Below the pieces are notes generated by a model, which was not told the DNA's origin, searched no databases, and was given only the letters and a program-made list of their open reading frames with translations. DNA of 64,000 nt, taken from Candidatus Cloacimonadota bacterium (GTDB lineage Bacteria > Cloacimonadota > Cloacimonadia > Cloacimonadales > Cloacimonadaceae). Of this stretch, positions 26,801-34,197 are shown piece by piece. Each line of letters starts with the position of its first letter. The first letter of the stretch is position 1. The DNA is taken from NCBI GenBank assembly GCA_029781115.1, contig JAKOXG010000018.1, forward strand, positions 1-64,000, given 5' to 3'. The position numbers and the translations under genes are program-made.

Positions 26801-28896
26801 ACGCCCTCTCCCAAGAGCAGCACATGTTGCATCGTTGGTTCCGCCCAGTTGTTGTAGGCGTAGGTCAGAAAGTCTTTGATCGGCTGTGCACTGCGGATGC
26901 CGTGATTGAATTCGTCCAATATATCTTGAAAGTCCACCCGCGCAACGCTGTAACCCTCGCTTTCATAGAGTGCTACCATCATATCTGTGCCTTCGTTGTA
27001 GAGCAAATCTCTGCGTGAGATGATGATGATATCCCCTTGATTCATAGGGTTTTTGAGATCCGAGCGAATATCCAGTCTGCCAAATTTCGGGCTCATCTTT
27101 TGGCTTTCGGTGCAGGCGTAGTATTGCACTTCCGTGGATGAAACACTATCTTGCAAAGTGACAGTCCAAGGTGGCATGAAATCGGCATCAAAAGGTTCTA
27201 TCTGCATATTGCTAAAGATACTTGAGCCTACCTTATAGACGGAAATATCGCCTTCGGAAAAGCCTCCCAGCTCAAATTGATAAAGCCCGGCACGACGGTT
27301 TGATGGCTTGGTAAAGAGCAGTTTATCGCTATCTGTCCGATATTCTCTCCAATACTTGAGCTCAAAATAGTCCAGCAATACCTGCTCCATATCCCCCGAA
27401 GGTGTATTTCCTGAAAGACTTATGTAGAGGTTGTTTGTTCCGTGCATCAGGAAGGAGTTTGGAATGGGATCTTTATTGACGAAGATCTTCTCGGTCTGTC
27501 CGCTCCATTGATGAGTATCGATGATGCCTTGATTGATGCGCACTGCCGCTTCGTGATCAAACTGACCCGGGGGTAAATCATCAACGTAAGTGAGCCCATG
27601 CAGCACCACCTTGGCGCTTGCTGTGCGGGTCAAACCGCCGAACGGATACTCCAGTTCAAAAGGCACGATCGCCAAATCCGGTGCAGTGATCCTCCTCCAA
27701 AACCAAGTATCCCTATCCAAGTCTCTACTTTGCACACCCTTCCAGCCTCTTCCCAATTTATCTCTGATAAGCTGTTCCTCAAAGTGGACCGTGGATTCAA
27801 AGGCATCAGGCGAGATGTAGGACGATGGGTTGGATTGCACCAAACCACCATTTTCCACCGCCATCCTCGCTCCCAGGCCATCTTTGAGGTAGAGCGTGTA
27901 GACGTTTTCCTGCGTATAATTATCCATATAGGCGTTTTCGCCGGCATGCCTGCGCCCGTAAAACTCAAAGTGATCGCTGTGATTAAAGCGTCCATCTTCT
28001 TCACCCACAAAGTGGATGGGGACGCTTCCGTTCTTATCTCTGAGCTCCAATCTGCGCGGGTCTACGGTAGCCAAATCCCAAGCCATCTCCACGCCCCAAA
28101 GCTCTGTTTCAGAATCAATTATCTCCTGCAAGAAAGCTCTGTCCACCTTATAAATCCCATCCTGATCCACGATCAATTGGATGGCATTCACTCCATTGAT
28201 GGAGTTTTTCGGAGCTTGATAGCTGTAATCGCGCTGACGTGGCAAGCGCCAGTTTTTGCTGCTGGCATTGTTGATGAAGAATGCATCAGCAGCGGCATCT
28301 ATTGGGTTTGGTGACAAAGAGGCGTTTCTGACTCCTTCCTTGTTGCCCGAAATGCCCACGCGGATGCGGATCTGATCATATACGATCAATTCCTTGGCCG
28401 CCGCCCTGTATTGGAAAGGCCGGATGCGCAAAGGGACAAAGCGCCTGTCTCCGATGAAAGCTGCCTCGCCCTTTTCCACGATCTGAGCCGGATAGGGGTT
28501 GTTGGTGCTATACACGGCAGGGTTTTGGTAAAATTCATACCTCACCTCTTCCCCTTCCACCACCATCTTGTCCGCCGGTAAAAGGTTGATATTCCTCAAG
28601 GTAGTGTATTGTGAATTGATGATTTGGATGTTGATATCTCCATCAACAGGCACACCCACAGCTTCCGAAAACACCATCAAAAGTGGCATGCCTTCATTGG
28701 CATCCACGTTGCCATGTGGCGAAGTCAGTCTCTGCCAGGTGCCGTGAGAGTCTTGGATATGCTCCAAACTGTATTCCGGCAGCACAAAATCGATGATCAA
28801 TTCATCCGAGCTTTGGCTGCTTAAGCTGATGCCCGCTGCGCCCAGCAACGAAAAACTGAGAGCGAGCATCAGGATCAAAATGTGCTGTAACTTCAT
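23878..28896 (-). CDS. porU: PorU-like C25 sortase of a type IX-like secretion system
   Basis: 1672 residues. In Bacteroidota PorU is the surface C25 transpeptidase that removes the C-terminal signal of cargo and attaches it to the membrane. Here the peptidase domain is in the middle (about 615-960) with H852 (F-M-G-H-G-G-G) and C885 (S-L-S-C-Y-A-S-A-F). Long N-terminal beta-rich regions (25-600) precede it, as in PorU. After it come CARDB-like and other beta domains, and then a FlgD-like tail with N-Y-P-N-P-V, I-K-V-Y-T-V-A-G-R-L-V-K-T-F and the ending K-T-M-K-M-A-I-L-K. It is longer than P. gingivalis PorU (about 1160). It follows purD by 36 bases and leads the PorV-like, lipoprotein and peptidase genes. 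A plain secreted C25 peptidase cannot be excluded. Confidence 0.75.
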   Translation of the reverse strand: MKLQHILILMLALSFSLLGAAGISLSSQSSDELIIDFVLPEYSLEHIQDSHGTWQRLTSPHGNVDANEGMPLLMVFSEAVGVPVDGDINIQIINSQYTTLRNINLLPADKMVVEGEEVRYEFYQNPAVYSTNNPYPAQIVEKGEAAFIGDRRFVPLRIRPFQYRAAAKELIVYDQIRIRVGISGNKEGVRNASLSPNPIDAAADAFFINNASSKNWRLPRQRDYSYQAPKNSINGVNAIQLIVDQDGIYKVDRAFLQEIIDSETELWGVEMAWDLATVDPRRLELRDKNGSVPIHFVGEEDGRFNHSDHFEFYGRRHAGENAYMDNYTQENVYTLYLKDGLGARMAVENGGLVQSNPSSYISPDAFESTVHFEEQLIRDKLGRGWKGVQSRDLDRDTWFWRRITAPDLAIVPFELEYPFGGLTRTASAKVVLHGLTYVDDLPPGQFDHEAAVRINQGIIDTHQWSGQTEKIFVNKDPIPNSFLMHGTNNLYISLSGNTPSGDMEQVLLDYFELKYWREYRTDSDKLLFTKPSNRRAGLYQFELGGFSEGDISVYKVGSSIFSNMQIEPFDADFMPPWTVTLQDSVSSTEVQYYACTESQKMSPKFGRLDIRSDLKNPMNQGDIIIISRRDLLYNEGTDMMVALYESEGYSVARVDFQDILDEFNHGIRSAQPIKDFLTYAYNNWAEPTMQHVLLLGEGVSDERDFSTARQYAVLPVKNVWTRKHGATPSDNWYACIVGDDPIPDVSIARINVWQVEQILPVAEKMVAYREQLNTNKLWNSHLTFTTGGKVEDKTDTFAQQSERMIRRNIPEEYRTTRVYTAVQTVSQDYFGGTFNLKDAINSGTQYVQFMGHGGGRVWADYNLFNFNDVATLNNQCFPVVLSLSCYASAFDTNGMASLSEALVLQPNKGAISTLGFTGLGYLYQDEDWGLAFTEALFKHDFPSVGHALQYALARYFSVITIPEVRYALTDGACYLGDPVIRFKKPIKGAEVSLESHVLSHGDTLRVSATFPPDVTAAKLFILKPNGVTVNVPYDLPVINGSYRADYVIPLKPAGPQIRSVYVAGYSANEEYIGLSGFGVGRPDVRHAGFSPEVPTWRDSTAFKAEVHASTPVVSMKCMIKHSGLTGWQSYHMQYNASEGLWVTIGKLAPIATGKEVSFKYVLEVEKEGGQTETFETPEQYFVIAGPDLFVEAAKLDFENNKPVFKVLISNIGNAASIPTILRLSTKAVGDSSWVVNNQDLAAFEVSEQRWETIDLTGLAPGLIDFHVYANPNVAFTEWNYIINANNELFIRLPFNYHTVESEGKTIKSLDGNLECEIPANLVPAGKSAIFSVNELGNIDPNNQPDIHRVSLLSSDGASLPVQSIAYEVRTLDESLVDSTGVFIGGKRMKLTFSYSAMDPDTQTQESENSFKIYRWDSSGRKWILQGGIISTNINKVAFEVRRQGIYALYRNRDLVRPTIDVNVQDQEFTVGGYISGKGIISLLLSDANGIDVFDDSIKLYMDGVQIPQEDYVISINLENINRIPIKYQLNLGRGNYTLVVDCKDVNGNFNTREVQFEVSETFGLTRVGNYPNPVLGRAEDPKNDGRTRFTYVLTDDADQVTIKVYTVAGRLVKTFKNLPIGVGYHEYPRTLHGWDCTDELGFPLANGVYFYKVIAKKGGKTLEKTMKMAILK

Positions 28897-28932
28897 GAGT
28901 AACCGCCTTATAAATCTGCATCCCCATTAACA

Positions 28933-30186
28933 TCAGGGAAAAGCCTGAATCTTGTTATCCCGCAAGCTGATATCCTTGCGGTAATACTGATCTTGAAAAT
29001 GAATCTTTTTCAGCTCTTTATACACTTGAGCGTGCGCCTGTTCTTTGCTTTCTGCCAGGCTTAGCACGGTCAAAACTCTGCCTCCGCTGGTGACGAGCTC
29101 GCCTTCCGGGGAAGCAACGCCTGCATAGCAGATTTCCGCTTCCAAAGAAGGGTCGATATGGATGGGATATCCCTTTTGAAAAGACCCGGGATATCCTCTT
29201 GAGGCCATCACAACAGCCACACAAGACTCCGGTTTCCAGCTTAGATTGAGCTGGCCAACCTGCTTGTTTACGATGGCTTGGCAAAGATCATAGAAATCTG
29301 TCTCCAAAAGCGGGAGCACGGCTTGAGCTTCCGGGTCTCCCAAGCGGCAGTTGAATTCCACCACCTTAGGCCCATCTTTTGTGATCATCAAACCACAATA
29401 CAACACGCCCACAAATGGACAACCTTCTTGATTCATTGCTCTTAGCACGGGCGCAATGATCTGCTCTTCCACCTCATTTCGCCAAGGCTCGGCTTCGGGC
29501 ACAGGTGAATATGCACCCATCCCGCCGGTATTCGGCCCCTGGTCGTGGTCGTAGAGCTGTTTGTGATCTTGGCTAAACACTGTGCTACAATAGTTTTCGC
29601 CATCGCTAAAGGCAAATAAAGATACTTCCCAACCCTGTAGGTATTGCTCGATTACTACTCCTTTTGATGTTTGACTCATCAACAATTGCACGGCTTGGAT
29701 GCCCTGTGATTTGTCTTGAACTATGTGCACTCCCTTACCTCCAGCCAAGCCGTCAGCTTTGATTACCAAAGGAAAAGTGCCATGATTTTCTATATATTCA
29801 ATCGCTTGATTTTCGTCGTAAGTAAAGAAAAAGGAAGCTGTGGGAATGCCATTCTTTTGCATGAGCTCTTTGGCAAAAATCTTGCTGCTTTCAATCCGGG
29901 CAGCTTTCTGACTGGGCCCAATGCAGGGGATACCAAGCTTTTCCAGCTCGTCTGCCAAGCCTTCTGCCAGGGCTTTCTCCGGCCCCACAAACACCATGTC
30001 CGGCCGGGTTTGAACACAATAGCTCACCATCTCCTCGAGTGTGTTAAGCTCAAGTGTCTCAAATTCTTCGGCTATGCCCGCATTGCCCGGAGCCACGATT
30101 ATGCGCAGCTCGTGCCGGGACGCACCAAAGGCTTTGGCAATGGCGTGCTCGCGCCCTCCACTGCCTATCACTAAGACGTTCTTCAT
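28933..30186 (-). CDS. purD: Phosphoribosylamine-glycine ligase PurD
   Basis: 417 residues, normal length. PurD joins phosphoribosylamine to glycine with ATP in purine synthesis. The N-terminus M-K-N-V-L-V-I-G-S-G-G-R-E-H-A-I and the ATP-grasp centre L-V-I-K-A-D-G-L-A-G-G-K-G-V are characteristic, as are the E-F-N-C-R-L-G-D-P-E-A-Q residues. The ATG overlaps the cinA stop (ATGA), so it is translationally coupled. No other purine genes are in the window. Confidence 0.95.
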   Translation of the reverse strand: MKNVLVIGSGGREHAIAKAFGASRHELRIIVAPGNAGIAEEFETLELNTLEEMVSYCVQTRPDMVFVGPEKALAEGLADELEKLGIPCIGPSQKAARIESSKIFAKELMQKNGIPTASFFFTYDENQAIEYIENHGTFPLVIKADGLAGGKGVHIVQDKSQGIQAVQLLMSQTSKGVVIEQYLQGWEVSLFAFSDGENYCSTVFSQDHKQLYDHDQGPNTGGMGAYSPVPEAEPWRNEVEEQIIAPVLRAMNQEGCPFVGVLYCGLMITKDGPKVVEFNCRLGDPEAQAVLPLLETDFYDLCQAIVNKQVGQLNLSWKPESCVAVVMASRGYPGSFQKGYPIHIDPSLEAEICYAGVASPEGELVTSGGRVLTVLSLAESKEQAHAQVYKELKKIHFQDQYYRKDISLRDNKIQAFP

Positions 30187-31427
30187 TGGGTTTCCTTTAT
30201 CTTTTTAATCATATGTAAAATAGCCATTTCGGCTGCTTTGTGTCGGATCAGTTTTCGGGTGCCCGTGAGCAAGAATCTCTGCACCCAGGATGAGGATAAA
30301 TAAGAAAATCCAATATAAACCGTGCCTACAGGCGTGGAAGCGCTCCCCCCAGTGGGACCTGCCACTCCGGTCACAGAAACTGCAACGTCAGATTTTGTCA
30401 ATCTCTTTATTCCATCCAGCATCTCAAAAGCGCACTCTTCGCTCACTGCTCCATACTTTTCCAAGGTTTCTTTACTCACGCCCAAGACTCGCTTTTTGAT
30501 CTCGTTGGAATAGCTCACCACGCCGCCTGCAAGGTAATCTGATGCACCCGGTTCATCGGAAAGCATCTTCATGATCAGGCCACCGGTGCAGGATTCCGCC
30601 AAAGACAGGGTGAGTCCACGCTCTTTCAACAGTGATGCCAGAACGCTTGCGGGCGAATCCTCATCAAAACCCCAAACATGATCCGGGATCTGCGCTGCGA
30701 CACGCTTCTGCCATTCGTTCAAGAGCTCGATATCATAGCCGGACAGCCTCAAGTCCACCCTGCCCGTCTGAGGCAACCAGGCAAAGGTCAGCTCGGATGG
30801 CAAATCCGCCAGATCCAAGTCCTCCGCCAGAGCTGATTCCGAGATGCCAAAGCTGTGAATGGTCTTTTGAATCAGGCTCCCCAGTTGCGGATATTCCCTT
30901 TTGAGAGTAGGGGTTATCTGCTCTTCAAACACATGCCTCATCTCCACCGGCACGCCTGCCAGCGCAAAAAAGCAGCCCTTTTCATGCCGGTAAAACAGCC
31001 CGGGCGCCGTCCCTTCATTATTGGGCAAGGCAGTAAAACCATCCGGAACCAAGGCCTGATTGCGGTTTATCAAGGGCGCCTGCATGCCTCTGACAGCAAA
31101 GCGGGCTTGCACTTTCTGCCAGATATCCTCATGATGGCTCTGCCCCACGCCAAAAAAGGAGGCGATGGACGCCTTGGTTATATCATCCGCCGTGGGTCCC
31201 AAACCACCTGTAGTGATCACCACTTCAAAGCGATTTACACAATAATCCAGAGCTGCGATGATATCCTCAGTTTTGTCTCTGATGGTGATGTTGTAAACCA
31301 CGGGGGCACCCAGCAGTGCAAGTTCTGAAGCCAGAAAGCTCAGATTTGTGTTGATCGTTTTACCCAGCAATATCTCATCGCCGATGGTGATGATGGCTGA
31401 GCTGATCTTTTTAGTATGATTTGGCAA
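30183..31427 (-). CDS. cinA: CinA-family protein (MoaB-like + NMN deamidase)
   Basis: About 414 residues. The N-terminal domain (about 5-170) is of the molybdopterin-binding type (I-G-D-E-I-L-L-G, then T-T-G-G-L-G-P-T-A-D-D). The C-terminal domain (about 260-410, L-A-E-S-C-T-G-G and V-T-G-V-A-G-P-T-G-G-S) is the PncC/NMN deamidase domain of pyridine nucleotide salvage. The start I favour is TTG 31427, with GGAG eight bases upstream, inside the end of proS (17-base overlap). A longer GTG at 31457 has no ribosome site. The stop overlaps purD. Biochemical activity of this copy is inferred. Confidence 0.85.
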   Translation of the reverse strand: MPNHTKKISSAIITIGDEILLGKTINTNLSFLASELALLGAPVVYNITIRDKTEDIIAALDYCVNRFEVVITTGGLGPTADDITKASIASFFGVGQSHHEDIWQKVQARFAVRGMQAPLINRNQALVPDGFTALPNNEGTAPGLFYRHEKGCFFALAGVPVEMRHVFEEQITPTLKREYPQLGSLIQKTIHSFGISESALAEDLDLADLPSELTFAWLPQTGRVDLRLSGYDIELLNEWQKRVAAQIPDHVWGFDEDSPASVLASLLKERGLTLSLAESCTGGLIMKMLSDEPGASDYLAGGVVSYSNEIKKRVLGVSKETLEKYGAVSEECAFEMLDGIKRLTKSDVAVSVTGVAGPTGGSASTPVGTVYIGFSYLSSSWVQRFLLTGTRKLIRHKAAEMAILHMIKKIKETQ

Positions 31428-32934
31428 AAACCACTCTCCGCTTGGAAGCCTTTCCACAAGAGATGCAATTGCCGTCTTCTTCAGCTACATCAAAGGGAAT
31501 GCAGCGCACCGTGACTTTGAGATCTTCCTTGATCTTCTCTTCACAGGCTGCATCGCCACACCAATGCGAGAGCGCAAAACCGCCGTGTATCTCAGGCTGC
31601 TCCTCATTTTTGGGTGTGAAATACTTGTAAAAAGCTTTATTATCATCTATCTTGATGGTATTATCTTGTTGGAACTTTAGAGCTTTAGCATAGATATTCG
31701 CCTGGATTTCCGCCAGAGTCTTGAGCACATAATCCTTGATCTGAGCCATTTCGACAGCCACTTTGTCTCTGGGCCCTTGATCCCTGCGGGCGATCATCAC
31801 TTTACCACTGGCAACGTCACGAGGCCCAATCTCCATCCTGAGCGGTATGCCTTTCTTGATCCAATGCCAGTTCCGCTCGCTTCCCGTAAGCTCTCTATCA
31901 TCAAGCTCTGTATAGAGATGCACGTCTTCAAACCAGGTGCCTTTAAACATTTCTTGCACCTGTTTAACCACCGCCATCACCGCCTCTTTCTCCTTTTCAT
32001 CCCGATAGATGGGCAGGATCACCAGATGTGCGGGTGCGATTTTGGGAGGCAAGACCAAGCCGTTGTCATCGCTGTGAGCCATGATCAAAGCCCCGATCAA
32101 CCTGGTGGAAACACCCCAGGAGGTAGTCCAGGCATAGTCAAATTCACCTTCACGATTCTGATAGCGGATATTTGAACTGCGGGCAAAATTCTGCCCCAAA
32201 AAGTGGGAAGTGCCGCTCTGCAAGGCCTTCTTATCCTGCATCATTGCCTCGATGCTGTAGGTATTGACGGCGCCGGGGAACTTTTCCCCCTCCGTCTTCT
32301 CTCCCTTGATCACTGGAATAGCCAGATAATCTGCGGCAAAACGTGCATAAACTTCCAACATCTGCATGGTCTCTTCCATCGCCTCTTCAGGAGTCTCGTG
32401 CACGGTGTGACCTTCCTGCCACAAAAACTCGGAAGTCCTTAAAAATAAACGGGTTCGCATCTCCCGTCTCACCACGTTTGCCCATTGGTTGATCAACAGT
32501 GGCAGGTCACGGTAGGAATTGACCCATTTGGCGAAAGAAGCTCCGATAATGGTCTCACTGGTGGGACGCACAATGTAAGGCTCCGTGAGCTCTCCAGCAG
32601 CTTTCAAGCCGCCATGCCCGTCATCCTCAAGACGGCTATGCGTGACCACAGCACATTCCTTGGCAAAGCCTTCCACGTGCTCGGCTTCCTTCTCAAAATA
32701 GCTCTTGGGGATAAAGATAGGAAAATAGGCGTTTCTGTGCCCAGTTTCTCTAAACATCCCATCCAAAACATGCTGGATATTTTCCCATATGGCATAACCC
32801 CAGGGTTTGATCACCATGCAGCCTCTAACTTCACTATTCTCAGCCAGATCAGCAGCTTTGATCACCTGCTGATACCACTCGGCATAGTTTTCTTCCCTGG
32901 TGGGTTCGATTGCAGTTCGTTCTTTTTTACTCAT
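31411..32934 (-). CDS. proS: Prolyl-tRNA synthetase, archaeal/eukaryotic type
   Basis: 507 residues. A class II synthetase that charges tRNA-Pro. The N-terminus (R-E-E-N-Y-A-E-W-Y) and motif 2 region (L-L-I-N-Q-W-A-N-V-V-R-R-E) are of the short ProS type 3, which lacks the bacterial editing insertion. The C-terminal zinc-like domain has C-G-D-A-A-C and C-I-S-C, and the protein ends in Tyr, both traits of the archaeal/eukaryotic class. ATG 32934 carries GGAG behind a TATAAT-like element at 32971-32976 (minus strand). It leads the proS-cinA-purD run into the PorU module. This ProS class is patchily found in bacteria, including the FCB group. Confidence 0.93.
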   Translation of the reverse strand: MSKKERTAIEPTREENYAEWYQQVIKAADLAENSEVRGCMVIKPWGYAIWENIQHVLDGMFRETGHRNAYFPIFIPKSYFEKEAEHVEGFAKECAVVTHSRLEDDGHGGLKAAGELTEPYIVRPTSETIIGASFAKWVNSYRDLPLLINQWANVVRREMRTRLFLRTSEFLWQEGHTVHETPEEAMEETMQMLEVYARFAADYLAIPVIKGEKTEGEKFPGAVNTYSIEAMMQDKKALQSGTSHFLGQNFARSSNIRYQNREGEFDYAWTTSWGVSTRLIGALIMAHSDDNGLVLPPKIAPAHLVILPIYRDEKEKEAVMAVVKQVQEMFKGTWFEDVHLYTELDDRELTGSERNWHWIKKGIPLRMEIGPRDVASGKVMIARRDQGPRDKVAVEMAQIKDYVLKTLAEIQANIYAKALKFQQDNTIKIDDNKAFYKYFTPKNEEQPEIHGGFALSHWCGDAACEEKIKEDLKVTVRCIPFDVAEEDGNCISCGKASKRRVVFAKSY

Positions 32935-33178
32935 TTCATCTCCATTGTAACAAAGGTATGTAAGTCAATAATTATAGCATAGCTTGCTTGTCAAGTGAGA
33001 AGTAAAAAAGCTTGAAAATATCAGGTGCAGAGAGCATCTGAGATGGAGCTGAGGTAGCAAATCGTAATATTCCTTTCATGAAAACTGTAAATTGATGGAA
33101 AACTACGGATCGATCACCTACTATTTTAGTAGGAGTTCATTGCCGCCACCCACCTCCGGTAGATGCAGGCTTAAAAAT

Positions 33179-33399
33179 CAATATTTGACCTCATTACAGG
33201 TTAGCGTCAAGCAATACCCCCTTTTTTGACACCCCTCAAATGCCCATTTCATGCGGACTCCCAACCCCTTCCCTACTACCCTCCTGCTCCTCGAGTAGGC
33301 AAGCAGTAGGAAAGCAGGCAGTTAGGAGGCAGAGCGTTGGGGAAGTCAAAAGGTCTCGCAGAGGGAGGTCAACCACAGCATAAAGTCAAATATTTTGCA
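33179..33399 (+). repeat. ~220 bp intergenic repeat, copy 2 (MITE-like)
   Basis: Ends are CAATATTTGAC (33179-33189) and GTCAAATATTTTGCA (33385-33399). Core blocks GACACCCCTCAAATGCCC (33228-33245) and AAAGCAGGCAGTTAGGAGG (33311-33329) match copy 3 exactly and copy 1 nearly so. The middle is rich in short inverted repeats such as CCTACT / AGTAGG. No open frame is supported. Confidence 0.8.
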
Positions 33400-33633
33400 A
33401 TTACCTGCATTTAGCAACTAAATTTAGGCTGAGAAAGAGCATGGTTTTTGAGGTGAAAAGACTCACGCCTCTGGCCGTTTTTACATTCGACGTAAGACGG
33501 GATGAAAGCCCTCAACCGGCGCACATTTCAAACCCTGTTCATCAGCCGGCTTATTCATCTGTGCGTCAACTCTATAACCATTTATGTAATAGTCAGTTCC
33601 GCTTTGGCAGCTGTCGGGTGTGATAAATTTCAC

Positions 33634-33663
33634 TTGACTGATTATCCCGCCCTTTTTTAATAG
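33634..33663 (+). promoter_or_regulatory. Candidate sigma-70-type promoter for the SLBB operon
   Basis: TTGACT (33634-33639) and TAATAG (33658-33663) are separated by 18 bases and lie 26 bases ahead of the GTG start at 33690. It is the only recognisable pair before this long plus-strand gene run. Confidence 0.45.
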
Positions 33664-33689
33664 TCTAAATCTAATTTTTGAGGATCGTT

Positions 33690-34181
33690 GTGAATAAATA
33701 CCTATTCATAATCTTGCTGTTGGTTATGTCTTATGGGCTTTTTGCTCAGAGTGACACCGGCATGTCAAACGTTGGCGGCATATCCGCTTACACCTATGAC
33801 GGAGCACGTTCCGGAGTGGAAAAGCTCAAGATGAACGTGTATATACTGGGTCAGGTCTACAAACCGGGGCTTTATTTGGTGCCGGATGATACCAACTTTC
33901 TGACGCTTTTAGCTTTAGCCGGAGGGCCAAAGGAAGATGCCAAGCTCAACAAAATACGCATTATACGCCCACGCGGTGAGGATGAACAGCCCGAAATCCT
34001 GTGGGTAAATCTAAAGAAATATATGGAAACGGCTGATGAAGACATGCTTCCCATGCTTATGCCTGGAGACACGGTGGTTCTTTCTGGAACGATCTTCTAT
34101 GCATTTACCAAAGTTGCGGATTTTCTCTCCAAGGTGGCTGTTGCCCTCAGCGTCTACAACCTGATAGCCAATTTGAAATAG
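33690..34181 (+). CDS. SLBB-domain exported protein (polysaccharide-export-like)
   Basis: 163 residues with a Sec signal (MNKYLFIILLLVMSYGLFAQ). The mature part has the SLBB fold: V-Y-I-L-G-Q-V-Y-K-P-G-L-Y, then L-T-L-L-A-L-A-G-G-P, and M-P-G-D-T-V-V. This domain occurs in Wza-type export channels, but the Wza poly-export domain is missing, so this is a shortened version or partner. I start at GTG 33690 behind GAGGA, rather than TTG 33678. It precedes the Wzc-like kinase by 16 bases, the classic Wza-Wzc order. A C-terminal hydrophobic helix (about residues 140-160) may anchor it. Confidence 0.7.
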   Translation: MNKYLFIILLLVMSYGLFAQSDTGMSNVGGISAYTYDGARSGVEKLKMNVYILGQVYKPGLYLVPDDTNFLTLLALAGGPKEDAKLNKIRIIRPRGEDEQPEILWVNLKKYMETADEDMLPMLMPGDTVVLSGTIFYAFTKVADFLSKVAVALSVYNLIANLK

Positions 34182-34197
34182 GAGCGCATGAATAGAT

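Larger units (their letters stand above)
32935..33689. other. Divergent intergenic region (755 bases), no gene supported
   Basis: It holds a -10-like ATTATA at 32971-32976 for proS on the minus strand, a perfect palindrome CCTACTATTTTAGTAGG at 33117-33133, repeat copy 2 at 33179-33399, and a promoter-like pair at 33634-33663 ahead of the SLBB gene. The stretch 33400-33630 shows nothing I can name; a 60-residue frame there has no ribosome site and no known domain. Confidence 0.75.

Noticed and set aside
33441-33623. Small plus-strand frame of 60 residues in the intergenic region
   Set aside because: No ribosome binding site, no recognisable domain and it lies near repeat copy 2; treated as chance.
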